Positions 1 through 8,295 of a DNA stretch of 53,878 nucleotides are shown in pieces; position 1 is the stretch's first letter; each line of letters starts with the position of its first letter. The DNA is taken from assembly GCA_025054855.1 (NCBI GenBank), contig JANWZS010000013.1, positions 1 through 53,878 on the forward strand, in the 5' to 3' direction. Origin of the DNA: Candidatus Nitrosocaldus sp. Lineage in GTDB: Archaea > Thermoproteota > Nitrososphaeria > Nitrososphaerales > Nitrosocaldaceae. A model generated the notes under the pieces. The model searched no databases, was not told the DNA's origin, and worked only from the letters and a program-made list of their open reading frames with translations. The position numbers and the translations under genes are program-made.

Positions 1-627
1 CCTTCTAGGTAAAACGTAAGAAGGAGTCAAGAGTACGTCTAAGAACTTAGATAACCTATTTTTTCTTTCGCTTTCGTCTAGTTTGTCTGAAACATCACTT
101 AATCTTGATGTAGATTTGGTAAAATCTCCTATGTACTCATATATTAATATATTAAGTCTACCAATAAATTCAGCTACTTCGACTTCAAACGGTACAGGAT
201 TAGATTCTTTTTCCCCACTTCTTGGAAATCTTGCTGCAAACTCTGATTTTATAGGTGTATCTCTTAATGCTTTAAAGTAAGATATTGCAATGGGAGCATG
301 TCGTCTATAAGCTCGTCCTTTTTCATCATCTTTAGAAGTAAGCATATAACCAAATAAATCATTATCGATGTATTTATCTGGCCTGCCAGAATCAGCTAGA
401 CGTAATGAGTTTGTAGCTTTTGGTTCCTCATTTAAAGGATCAATTTCGAATCCATGGTCTTTCAAGGCTTGTCTTATAGCATATTTCACTGCTCTAGCTG
501 ATACAAAAGGTAATACCTCTCCAGTGGATGTATACATTTTCTTCAGCGTTGCTCTAGTTCCAATAACTTCATCTGCATTTACATTTCCACTTATCTTACC
601 TAAGATCGAAATCTGTATGACTTTCAT
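1..627 (-). CDS. cas7: Cas7 (Cst2/DevR-type) CRISPR Cascade backbone subunit, partial
   Basis: The reverse strand is open from an ATG at 627 to the window edge, so the 3' end is missing and about 209 residues are visible. The N-terminus reads MKVIQISILGKISGNVNADE, followed by motifs typical of the DevR/Cst2 Cas7 family: VLPFVSARAVKYAIRQAL, a DNDLFGYM segment and RRHAPIAISYFKAL. Cas7 proteins polymerise along crRNA to form the Cascade backbone. The start codon overlaps the stop of the upstream gene by one base (TAATG), showing an operon. Codons are AT-rich (TTA, AGA, GAA, GAT), unlike the AGG/GAG/CTC-rich genes elsewhere in the window, which suggests separate acquisition. Family assignment rests on motifs read by eye; the exact subtype (I-B-like) is inferred. 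Confidence 0.8.
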   Translation of the reverse strand, partial: MKVIQISILGKISGNVNADEVIGTRATLKKMYTSTGEVLPFVSARAVKYAIRQALKDHGFEIDPLNEEPKATNSLRLADSGRPDKYIDNDLFGYMLTSKDDEKGRAYRRHAPIAISYFKALRDTPIKSEFAARFPRSGEKESNPVPFEVEVAEFIGRLNILIYEYIGDFTKSTSRLSDVSDKLDESERKNRLSKFLDVLLTPSYVLPRR

Positions 628-941
628 TAACTACCACCAGTCTTCAGTGCATTTAATAAGCCAGTAAGGATGGCTGATTTTAGATAGTAAAAGCTGTCAG
701 CAAACCATTCACATTTATAAATGTCCTTATGGATAGTAATATCTAGTCCTATATTCCGGTTTGTTTTATATTCGCCTAAAGTCTGTGCTAGTCTATCTAG
801 AAATCTGCCAGGTGTTTCTTCAGCTCTTATATTAAATATTAATTTCCTAAGAAGATCTTCTCCATTACGGGCTCCCATAATAGTTCTTCCTATAGCATAA
901 CTCCATTCATAGTATATTTCGTACATTAGAAGAAGACTCAC
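627..941 (-). CDS. Cas8/Cst1-like C-terminal fragment or small Cascade subunit
   Basis: A 104-residue reading frame begins with GTG at 941 and ends one base into cas7. In type I operons the gene directly before cas7 normally encodes the large subunit Cas8 (about 450-600 residues), whose helical C-terminus acts as a small subunit. This protein is short, helical and basic-acidic mixed (WSYAIGRTIM, FLDRLAQTLGEYKTNRN), as expected for that C-terminal part. The same frame stays open upstream to 1001 with coding-like residues (DDYHSPLLLSKDILISI) but has no ATG or GTG there and then meets a stop. This fits a 5'-truncated cas8 better than an intact gene. It shares the AT-rich codon use of cas7. It could still be expressed as a free Cas11-like protein. 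Confidence 0.5.
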   Translation of the reverse strand: MSLLLMYEIYYEWSYAIGRTIMGARNGEDLLRKLIFNIRAEETPGRFLDRLAQTLGEYKTNRNIGLDITIHKDIYKCEWFADSFYYLKSAILTGLLNALKTGGS

Positions 942-1001
942 GATAGATATTAATATATCTTTCGATAAGAGTAATGGGCTATGATAATCATCTAACCATA
1001 G

Positions 1002-1372
1002 CTATCGATAACTACCGTTATAGTAGATACATTAATAACAACAATTAATAACCGTCTCGATAAACGAATATTTTCTATCTCCATCGAAGAGTATGTAAAA
1101 ATAGTAGGTAAAAGAATAGTAATATGGAGCTAAGACAGGTAAGGCTCACTAACCCTCTAGGGATGTTACAGAAGCACTTGTAGACGCTCATTCATGGGAT
1201 GTGCAATAAGTAATGTGATGGTATTGAAACAGCATTAACCTGCACATACAGATACTACTAGTGGAGTAATCTGTACAATTGTATAAGGCTAGAAATTATA
1301 TAACCATAATATCTTCCACATTACATGAACGTATTACCGTGCTGCGGTATATAGAAATTAGAGATAATTATA
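1002..1372. other. AT-rich spacer inside the cas operon
   Basis: About 370 bases separate the cas6 stop from the cas8-like fragment. On the reverse strand only a 30-codon ATG frame is visible (about 1002-1096), and it resembles no Cas8 N-terminus. The N-terminal part of cas8 is therefore not here; it appears to have been deleted rather than frameshifted in place. Confidence 0.5.
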
Positions 1373-2308
1373 CTATTCTGGTATAAGAGGTCTATGTATT
1401 ATATTCATGAACCCAAATCCTAGAGAGTTTCTCTCTCCAAACCCAGCATCCAGCGCAAACTGCAGCAGCTTCAGTATAGCATCACACCTATTATAGTTCT
1501 CAATATTGAACCAGAATGTCCATAGCGTGCCTATGACTATATGCCTATTGCCATGCATGCTTATCTCCTTTGCTACCTGCTTGATGAACCTCAACCTATT
1601 TATAAGATGGCCAGAGGCACTGTACTCCTTCACCCCCTTCCTGCCCTTCTTACTACTACTGCTACTTTTGCTCATCTCCACGGTGCCATTACCAATGTTG
1701 CATTTACCATCACCATTACCATCACTACTCCCATCATCCTCCAACTCTGCCATAACCTCATCCTCTATATCCAAACCTGTGTACTCCTTGTACTTCTTGA
1801 AGAGGTTATCCTCCAACTGCTCTATGAAGAGGTCCAAGGGATGATCCTTCCTCCAGTACAGGTACTCATAATCATGCCTTGGTCTTATGTTGAACCTCGA
1901 ATACTTATCCCTAGCTATCCTTACCACTATAGGCGTTGCAGTCACAAGTGTGAACTGCTTCATGCTCAATGGATAGTGTATCATCTTGGAACCCTTGAGC
2001 AGGAACCTCATATCCCCTATGCCTATAACATCACCAGCATGCCTATGCGCCCTAACCCTTCTATCTATATGCATGATGAGATCAGCACTAGGCGAGGAGA
2101 TGAGCAGGTTCCTCCTATCCCCCTTCTTCATCATGCTCGAGTATGGGAATATGTTGGAGAAGCAGAAGAACTTGTACCCATCCCTGTCATGGAGATGCTC
2201 GAAGCTGCTACCCCTGAGCATGTTGTATATGAAGCCCTGAACGCTGTAGTGGTAATCGAGTTGGTACTCCTGATCCCTTGCAGATTCCAACGCTAACAGC
2301 AGACGCAT
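1373..2308 (-). CDS. cas6: Cas6 pre-crRNA endoribonuclease
   Basis: A 311-residue protein with the Cas6 layout: a RAMP-fold N-terminus (MRLLLALESARDQEYQLDYH, then VQGFIYNML), a central region, and the C-terminal glycine-rich loop GFGERNSLGFGFMNI that contacts the crRNA repeat. Cas6 cuts the CRISPR transcript within repeats to release crRNAs. Codon use is host-like (AGG, ATA, CTC), in contrast to the AT-rich cas7 and cas8 fragment downstream. Residues of about 195-230 form a low-complexity insert rich in Ser, Gly and Asp, including a run of five Ser, placed between the two halves of the protein; this is unusual for Cas6. A His suitable for catalysis cannot be fixed by eye. No repeat array is present in the window for it to act on. 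Confidence 0.85.
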   Translation of the reverse strand: MRLLLALESARDQEYQLDYHYSVQGFIYNMLRGSSFEHLHDRDGYKFFCFSNIFPYSSMMKKGDRRNLLISSPSADLIMHIDRRVRAHRHAGDVIGIGDMRFLLKGSKMIHYPLSMKQFTLVTATPIVVRIARDKYSRFNIRPRHDYEYLYWRKDHPLDLFIEQLEDNLFKKYKEYTGLDIEDEVMAELEDDGSSDGNGDGKCNIGNGTVEMSKSSSSSKKGRKGVKEYSASGHLINRLRFIKQVAKEISMHGNRHIVIGTLWTFWFNIENYNRCDAILKLLQFALDAGFGERNSLGFGFMNIIHRPLIPE

Positions 2309-2551
2309 CTAATCTACTACCCATATTTACATATAAATGAGTTCAGGTGCGGGACCGTGCTCTTCAGGCTCAGTATCAGATTCAGCATATGACTCCCTCT
2401 TCCTACATTCTGTGTATGTGCATATAACACCACCATTGCCTACCTCTACAGAATCGGTCGGTTGGTGAGCGACATGCTTAGCACGATGATGGATGAGTAC
2501 AACGCTGTAGCATGCGTGATAGCCTGATCTACAGACGGTATAGGCAACTAA

Positions 2552-3286
2552 CTAGTAGATCTCATACACATCTATGAACCTCTTATACCACTCATCGAAT
2601 AACCTCCTACTAGCTAATGGAACTCCACTGGGGCAAGTGAATCCCCAAGCACCTCCTTCTTCATCACCACTGCTATCATGCTTGGAGCATCCCCCATGCT
2701 TATCCTATCCTAACTATAAGCATATCAAGGTCGCTGAGTGCATGGTAATCACCCCCAACAGCACTACCAAACACAACTATCATGGCATCCTTGTCATACA
2801 TGGTTATAAAGCGCTTAACCCTCTCCTATATCCTTACGGTTCCTTACGTAATACATCCTCTTCCCATAACCCTTGAGTGCTATATCTATAGGCTTGATAC
2901 TGTTCATGACCTTCTCCCCCGCATGTGTGTCTAGCATCATTGCTTAGCATCTCATCAACGAACCTTACAAGCCTCTGCTCTGGAGAGCGTATGGGAAGGA
3001 AGGTATCTTGATGCTATAATGCTACTTGAGATCATCTACAAGTTCGATGTTATCGGTTAGGACCTTCTGAGACCTGGTTCTTGCTAGATCGTTGATAAGC
3101 ATGGATAGATAGATGGATGGATCGTGTACCTTCGGATAATACCTATAGTTCCTGCCAGCATGTATTTTATCTTCAACTGTAGTGCCTGTTCAGCATGAAA
3201 TACTGCTAGATCATAGAATCCCTTACCAATATCATCAGTGCCTCTAGCATGAACATATCTGCCCTTTCATTGAGTATATTCTCCAT
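2552..3286 (-). pseudogene. Decayed HEPN-MNT (nucleotidyltransferase) gene
   Basis: No long frame exists, but stitching the three reverse frames gives a clear pattern. From the ATG at 3286 the order is: MENILNERADMFMLEA; after a frameshift, GKGFYDLAVFHAEQALQLKI, the classic HEPN helix pair; after another, YYPKVHDPSIYLSMLIND; and near 2745-2830, VVFGSAVGGDYHALSDLDM, the GS..(x)..SDxDxL signature of minimal nucleotidyltransferases. The end reads FDEWYKRFIDVYEIY and then stop. At least five frameshifts or stops separate these blocks. HEPN and MNT proteins normally form a toxin-antitoxin pair in archaea and bacteria; here both are dead, apparently fused in one gene. Its position beside the degraded cas locus suggests a decaying defence region. 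Confidence 0.75.
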
Positions 3287-3464
3287 TCTAGACTCTAGAA
3301 TCCCTCATATTTATCGTAGTGTGGGAGTGCATAGCGTGTATTCCCATGCCCACTACTAACATAAAGCCATCAAGCCATGCAATCCCCTAGAATCTGCAAA
3401 GATACCTACATACATTTAGGGAGTTCCCATACAGGATAATTGCTTAGCACTCACTTACCAATGG

Positions 3465-3538
3465 TGGGCCGGGAGAGATTCGAACTCTCGACCTCCGCCG
3501 TGTCAGAGCGGCATCCTAACCAGCTAGACGACCGGCCC
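3465..3538 (-). tRNA. tRNA-Val (GAC)
   Basis: On the reverse strand the acceptor GGGCCGG (3538-3532) pairs with CCGGCCC (3472-3466), with A as discriminator. The anticodon stem CCGCT...GGCGG... encloses the loop CTGACAC, giving anticodon GAC (Val). The T loop TTCGAAT is closed by GAGAG/CTCTC. No CCA and no intron are encoded. AT-rich DNA at about 3571-3600 lies between this gene and the plus-strand nitrilase gene and can hold promoters for both. Confidence 0.93.
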
Positions 3539-3624
3539 TACGCTGGTGCGATGCGCATGCATCATAATCCAAATACATAAATTAATTTGTTCTTATTTAT
3601 GCTTGGTCGTGAGGTCGTAAGGTC

Positions 3625-4521
3625 GTGAGGAGGCTGAGGGTAGCAAGTGCACAGTTCATGCTCAGGCCATACAGTAGCCTTGATGAGTTCATGTATGATG
3701 CAACAAGGATGCTAGATATGAGCAGGGGCTGTGACATGGTAGTATTTGGTGAGTGGTTCACCCTAGGGCTCCTCGCTGCTGATATGGATATAGCAAAGGC
3801 TACATACGATGATATACCACGAGTGGGAAGGTTCACAGATGATCTATGCAAGAGGTTCAACGAACTTGCAGTGCAGAGGAGGCAGTGCATAGTTGCTGGC
3901 ACTACTGTTGAGGAGCACTCTGGAAGGTACTACGACACATGCTTCATATTCATGTCAGATGGCTCGATGCATAAGCATAGAAAGACACACCTCTTCCCAC
4001 TTGAGAGGTATGAGTGGCATATGAGCGAGTATCATGATGCAATGGAGGTCTTTGAGTACAGGTTAGCGGATCATTCCAGTGTGAAGTTTGGCATATGCAT
4101 ATGCTACGAGTCGCAGATACCAGAGTGCTCTAGGGCACTGGCACTGAAGGGTGCAGAACTTATAGTATGCCCCTCGCTGACGCTAACAGAAGCAGGTTAC
4201 AACAGGATAAGGCACTCATGCGAGGCGAGATGCATAGAGAACCAATTGGTAGTGGTGCTGAGCAGTACTGTAGGTGATCTTAGCCCCTTCCTAGTCAGGG
4301 GTATAGGTAGATCCGCAGTGCTCTCGCCATGCGATGAGCCATGGCCAAGCAACGGTGTTGTGGCAGATGGCATAATGGATGTTGAGCATATAGTGGTTGC
4401 AGATGTAGATATCGATTGGGTACATATGACCAGGGAGCGTGGCGCAGCAAGGACGCACAGGGACAGGATGGATAAGATGCCCCTCTACAGTAGATGGATG
4501 GGTTATGGATGTCTGCCATGA
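3625..4521 (+). CDS. Carbon-nitrogen hydrolase (nitrilase superfamily)
   Basis: The 298-residue protein has the complete nitrilase-fold triad: Glu43 in FGEW, Lys120 in HRKTHLFPLE, and Cys160 in the nucleophile motif ICICYES. These enzymes hydrolyse non-peptide C-N bonds in amides or nitriles through a thioester; the substrate cannot be told from sequence. The length fits the family. The start is GTG at 3625; a TATA-like cttatttat at 3592-3600 lies about 25 bp before it, so the transcript is probably leaderless, and a nearby ATG at 3600 is out of frame with an early stop. The gene is followed after 23 bp by bluB in the same direction, so the two may be co-transcribed, though no shared pathway is evident. 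Confidence 0.9.
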   Translation: MRRLRVASAQFMLRPYSSLDEFMYDATRMLDMSRGCDMVVFGEWFTLGLLAADMDIAKATYDDIPRVGRFTDDLCKRFNELAVQRRQCIVAGTTVEEHSGRYYDTCFIFMSDGSMHKHRKTHLFPLERYEWHMSEYHDAMEVFEYRLADHSSVKFGICICYESQIPECSRALALKGAELIVCPSLTLTEAGYNRIRHSCEARCIENQLVVVLSSTVGDLSPFLVRGIGRSAVLSPCDEPWPSNGVVADGIMDVEHIVVADVDIDWVHMTRERGAARTHRDRMDKMPLYSRWMGYGCLP

Positions 4522-4544
4522 CGCAAAGGCAATGATTATTAGTT

Positions 4545-5255
4545 GTGGTGTTGAGGTATGCTACTATGATGATGGATGATTTTCTTCCTGAAGAGAGGAG
4601 AGGAGTCTACAAGGCTATCTACTCCAGGAGGGATGTCAGGGCACACTTCACATCAAGAGAGATAGATGATGATACACTCCTAAGGATACTGGATGCTGCA
4701 CACCATGCACCATCCGTAGGCTTCTCACAGCCATGGAACTTCATAATCATAAGGGATAGAGAGGTGAAGGCCAGGGTGAAGGAGCTCTTCATGAAGGAGC
4801 TTGAGCGCTCCTCTAGCATGCTGGAGGGGGAGAGGAGGAGGAAGTACCTCTCGCTCAAGTTGGAGGGCATAATGGAGGCACCAGTGAACATATGTGTAAC
4901 CTATGATCCTAACAGGTTCGGACCATTCGTGATAGGGAGGAGCAGTATACCAGAGACTGGGCTGTACAGTGTCTGCTGTGCCATACAGAACCTATGGCTC
5001 GCTGCAAGGGCAGAGGGTATAGGCGTTGGATGGGTGAGCATAGTGGACAATGATATGCTCAGGCAGGTATTGAGGATACCTGAGGGGATAGTGCCTGTAG
5101 CGTATCTGTGCATGGGCTACGTTACACGCTTTGAGGACATCCCTGACCTTGAGAGGGAAGGGTGGTTGAGCAGGCTACCCCTTGCTGATGTACTATACTA
5201 TGAGTACTGGGGTAACAGGTATCATGGAAGTGTTACGGATGATGCTGGCAGGTAG
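4545..5255 (+). CDS. bluB: 5,6-dimethylbenzimidazole synthase BluB
   Basis: A nitroreductase-fold flavoprotein of about 230 residues. It matches BluB rather than ordinary nitroreductases in the opening GVYKAIYSRRDVRAHF, the SVGFSQPWNF segment and APVNICVTYDPNRFG. BluB uses oxygen to break FMNH2 into 5,6-dimethylbenzimidazole, the lower ligand of cobalamin. It thus links flavin synthesis (cluster at 34.6-39.4 kb) with cobalamin synthesis (cbiE at 27.9 kb). The longest frame starts at GTG 4545; the ATG triplet run at 4566-4574 (MMMDDFLPEE) gives alternative starts that may be preferred. Distinguishing BluB from a close nitroreductase needs a profile search, but the motifs are good. Confidence 0.82.
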   Translation: MVLRYATMMMDDFLPEERRGVYKAIYSRRDVRAHFTSREIDDDTLLRILDAAHHAPSVGFSQPWNFIIIRDREVKARVKELFMKELERSSSMLEGERRRKYLSLKLEGIMEAPVNICVTYDPNRFGPFVIGRSSIPETGLYSVCCAIQNLWLAARAEGIGVGWVSIVDNDMLRQVLRIPEGIVPVAYLCMGYVTRFEDIPDLEREGWLSRLPLADVLYYEYWGNRYHGSVTDDAGR

Positions 5256-5395
5256 AGCTGGGTAGCAGGAGTACTATTAGTGGTAAGGCATCGGACGGTC
5301 CTGAATAAAGTTATAAGACCATGAATAGGGCAGATATGATGGATGCAGGGGAGTTGGCTGTGCAGGGGTATGTAGTGCAGAAGAGAGGAGGGAGC

Positions 5396-5473
5396 GGGCT
5401 CGTGGCGCAGCATGGATAGCGCGGCAGCCTCCTAAGCTGTAGGTCGTGGGATCGAAGCCCACCGAGCCCGCCA
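5396..5473 (+). tRNA. tRNA-Arg (CCT), CCA encoded
   Basis: The acceptor GGGCTCG at 5396-5402 pairs with CGAGCCC at 5463-5469; the discriminator is G5470 and CCA is encoded at 5471-5473. The anticodon loop CTCCTAA within CAGC/GCTG gives anticodon CCT, reading AGG, the dominant Arg codon of this genome. The T loop is TGGGATCGAAGCCCA-like. No intron is present. Confidence 0.92.
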
Positions 5474-5967
5474 TTCATCTATCCATACATAACCCTGCCT
5501 ATGGGGTGCATGATGAGGGTTCACTGGACCATCATTATGGTACAGTCAGTCCAGGCTAGGCTAGTTAGTTGCTCTTCTACTCGTACACTGGCTAGAATAC
5601 CTACCTGTAGCCCTCCCCAAGGAACCCAGCAGGGAGCATGACAGATCAGTATCCTGGCTAGCATGTGTACTGGCGCTCCATCCATCCCTGCTCTGAACAG
5701 TAACATGCCTGTCAGTCTAACGGTAACCTGCTATGCATAGCAGGTCATCCGTATGAGCCTCGCATAGATGGATGGCCATTGCTGCTACATGGGGAACGTA
5801 GTACAGCGGTGGTCTTACAAGCTAGCAGTTAGTTAGCATGTATGGTATCCCAATACGAATGTGAAGAGGGGTATTCCAAACTCGTATACCGCATGACTAC
5901 ATGAGTCACTCTGGTTAATGGTAATAATGGTAGTTATACGCCCGTTAGTTGGTTATTCGCTAATAAA
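5474..5967. other. Intergenic tract without a supportable gene
   Basis: About 490 bases lie between tRNA-Arg and the end of the minus-strand regulator. Open frames here are short and have no recognisable motif. The only clear structure is the perfect 20-bp palindrome at 5726-5745. Confidence 0.5.
5726..5745. repeat. Perfect 20-bp palindrome
   Basis: ACCTGCTATGCATAGCAGGT is identical to its reverse complement. It lies more than 200 bp beyond the 3' end of the regulator gene and more than 250 bp past the tRNA, so no promoter of a visible gene is close. It could be a dimeric protein-binding site or a cruciform-forming element; function unknown. Confidence 0.7.
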
Positions 5968-6819
5968 TCACTGGTGCTTCCTTGCAATACCTGCACTTGC
6001 ATACAGCGTCTCAAAGAAGCCGCTCAGTTGCGATGCTATGTACTCATTCTCAATGTAGACTCCAGCATAGAACCTGCCTGGGTTACTTGCATTGACCAGT
6101 TCTATACCAACATACCTGCCATCCAACACGACCATGCTGAATGGTATATCTGTGACCCTCCTCTCCAGCCTATCTGGGTAGAATGGATCTGTAAGCATCT
6201 TGAACCTCTCCAGTTCATGACCATGGAGACCCTTGTCAATGTCCATGTACTCTGCTATATACCTCTCAACCAGCGTTCTATCAACCAGCACCCTCACATC
6301 AACACTCTTCCTGTGCAGCTCTATGACCCTGCTTATTATATGCTCGTTGAAGTACCTAGTCGCATACCATGCCTGGCTCTTCACATCCCTCATCCTCTCC
6401 TGCAGCATGTTTATAAGCAGGTCGTAATCTGTTATGAGCCTGGCACTACCGCTCTCAACCTTTATCTGCAGCAGCCTGTATATCTCATCCATATCGAACC
6501 TGCCACTACCCTTGAGTATATCTGCCATGATCAGTTTCTTTGCATTCCTAACCTGCTCGAATATCACCTGCAAGCATCTCTCATACAGTATCCTTCCCAT
6601 GGTGGTCTGAACGTACTTGCCCTTACTCTTTGTTATCAGCCCAGCATCTATAAGCTGCTTCAACCTCGTATAGTACTGCTTCTTACTCATCCTGAGCCTC
6701 GCAGGTGTATCAGTGCTAGCATCTATGCCCTCTACACTCTCCATGAATATGGTTAGAGCATCATGCTTGGCAAGTATTGCCAGCAATCTGGAAGTTTCCT
6801 GGATTATATCATCCTGCAT
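5968..6819 (-). CDS. Winged-helix transcriptional regulator
   Basis: The 283-residue protein begins with a DNA-binding winged helix (about residues 1-95: helix-turn-helix around ARLRMSKKQYYTRLKQLID, then the wing AGLITKSKGKYVQTTMGR). A helical linker (EQVRNAKKLIMADILKG) and a C-terminal alpha/beta region (about 165-280) follow, with DVRVLVDRTLVERY and FSMVVLDGRYVGIEL. This layout resembles archaeal regulators with a PLD-like effector domain, as in FilR/TrmB-type proteins; this is inferred. The gene stands alone between two long non-coding tracts. The ligand and target genes are unknown. Confidence 0.75.
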   Translation of the reverse strand: MQDDIIQETSRLLAILAKHDALTIFMESVEGIDASTDTPARLRMSKKQYYTRLKQLIDAGLITKSKGKYVQTTMGRILYERCLQVIFEQVRNAKKLIMADILKGSGRFDMDEIYRLLQIKVESGSARLITDYDLLINMLQERMRDVKSQAWYATRYFNEHIISRVIELHRKSVDVRVLVDRTLVERYIAEYMDIDKGLHGHELERFKMLTDPFYPDRLERRVTDIPFSMVVLDGRYVGIELVNASNPGRFYAGVYIENEYIASQLSGFFETLYASAGIARKHQ

Positions 6820-8013
6820 GCCAAAATATGAGATATGAACCTTTATAAAGTTAATGTATCCAATAATATGCTGTGAGCTGGTATGCTGACCCTCTCAACT
6901 CATACCCCAAGGGTGATGTTATAGAGGTAGAGAGGATCTAATTGAGTCCAAACATACAAAATTCATACAATTATTGGACTAACATTTATCCATATTTCTC
7001 TACATTCAGTTACCTTCACATCTGCTCTATACGAGATCACTATGTATGCTTAACTGATGGTTAAGCGCCATACCCAACCTGAAGACTGGACGATCAACCA
7101 GTTAGCAAAAGTATCCCTATCCCTTATATTGGAGCCGGAGCCATCTCCCTGCTAGGGATGCCAGCAAGGAGTAAAAAGAGAGGAAGAAAGTGATATGTTG
7201 CGCATGAAGCCCCAATGGATAATCGTAGCTTTAAATACAATACAGTGCACACAGAACGATAAGTGATCTCGTACGCCTCTTCGTTAGCCATGCTATGCTA
7301 CTATCCAGTAGGTCATACAGTGATAACCTTACTTGCATGGCATCTATTCCATTACCGTGTACGGTCTCCCGTATTGCTTAACCATACCACTCTTGCCTAG
7401 TTCTATTCCTCAGATAAGTGGATCTGGATGAAACATTCACATTATATGGGCATATATTATGTGATTTTCAAGTTACTGATGACAAGATGTAACTATTCTT
7501 CTGCTCACCACATCCTAGGTTCATGTTACCACTATTACCACCACAGTTATCACTATTATCGGAGCTAATACTATACCACTTGATATAGCCACTAGCCTCT
7601 GCTAGCATGCTGTTGTGAGTGACCGATCTATCCTTGCTGGGGTGACGGTGCCATGATACCCTGTACAATCTACAGCAGTCTATTCCACAAACACTAGGGA
7701 TTATGGGAGGAGTGTTGATAAGTAAGTCGTATAAGCGTATATACCATTAACGTTGCCATCTGCATTACTGGCAGATGGTTGTGTCAACATGTGAGACATG
7801 CGATGCTTGGTCTCGCTGGATGATGTGCAGATCCATTAATATATACATACATGCGTGCGTTATGCACAATGCATGCATGTATGATGTATTTATGGATGTA
7901 CCTGCCTACAGGGCAAAATGGTATCCATCTGTAGCATGGCAGAGTTATATAACATGTGTTACATGTCTCCTGCACAGTTTACTTTATAAGCATCCTCAGC
8001 ATCATAGAGTCGG
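6820..8013. other. 1.2-kb gene-poor tract
   Basis: No frame here has protein-like composition; the longest are 60-80 codons with random residue use. A hairpin CCATCTGC/GCAGATGG with a 7-base loop lies at 7756-7778, and a weaker inverted pair (GAGTCCAA...TTGGACT) near 6944-6980. A structured RNA or decayed genes cannot be excluded, but nothing matches a family I know. Confidence 0.4.
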
Positions 8014-8295
8014 ATGGAGAGGGTGAGCATAAGCATAAACAGGGTACTGTATGAGAGGCTAAGAGAGTCTAGCCAGTCGACCGCTACATGGTTCGGTAGC
8101 GTTGATGAGTACGTTGAGCATATACTCGAAGCATTCCTTAGGGAGCATGGCATGGTCAATGGTTATGGGGAAGGAGGTGGTGATGCCATGAGCCATCGCA
8201 TGGTTGGGACGGTGGTGTTTGATGTACATGGAGCGGGTGTATCAAAGGATGAGGAGGAGATAAAGAATAGGTTGAGGGCCCTCGGCTATATATAA
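8014..8295 (+). CDS. Small CopG-like protein of unknown function
   Basis: A 93-residue protein. The N-terminus MERVSISINRVLYERLRESS followed by SVDEYVEHILEAFLREHG resembles a ribbon-helix-helix-like pattern in which a beta strand is followed by two helices. The C-terminus EEEIKNRLRALGYI is a tail common on small archaeal proteins. The middle (residues 45-60) is Gly-rich. Codon use is host-like, which argues for a real gene although it stands alone. The role is unknown; DNA binding is possible but not shown. Confidence 0.65.
   Translation: MERVSISINRVLYERLRESSQSTATWFGSVDEYVEHILEAFLREHGMVNGYGEGGGDAMSHRMVGTVVFDVHGAGVSKDEEEIKNRLRALGYI

Noticed and set aside
1541-2296. Long plus-strand reading frame opposite cas6
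   Set aside because: It is the antisense of cas6; the residues are random-like and the minus-strand frame has clear Cas6 motifs.
2574-2876. 100-codon plus-strand frame
   Set aside because: The same DNA on the minus strand carries the MNT signature in a decayed gene; the plus-strand protein has no domain and unnatural composition.
1-3464. CRISPR repeat array near the cas genes
   Set aside because: I looked for regularly spaced direct repeats of 24-37 bp and saw none; an array, if present, lies outside the window.
7130-7210. RNase P or SRP RNA-like segment
   Set aside because: A GAGGAAG-like stretch is present but the conserved partner motifs and helices of either RNA are absent.
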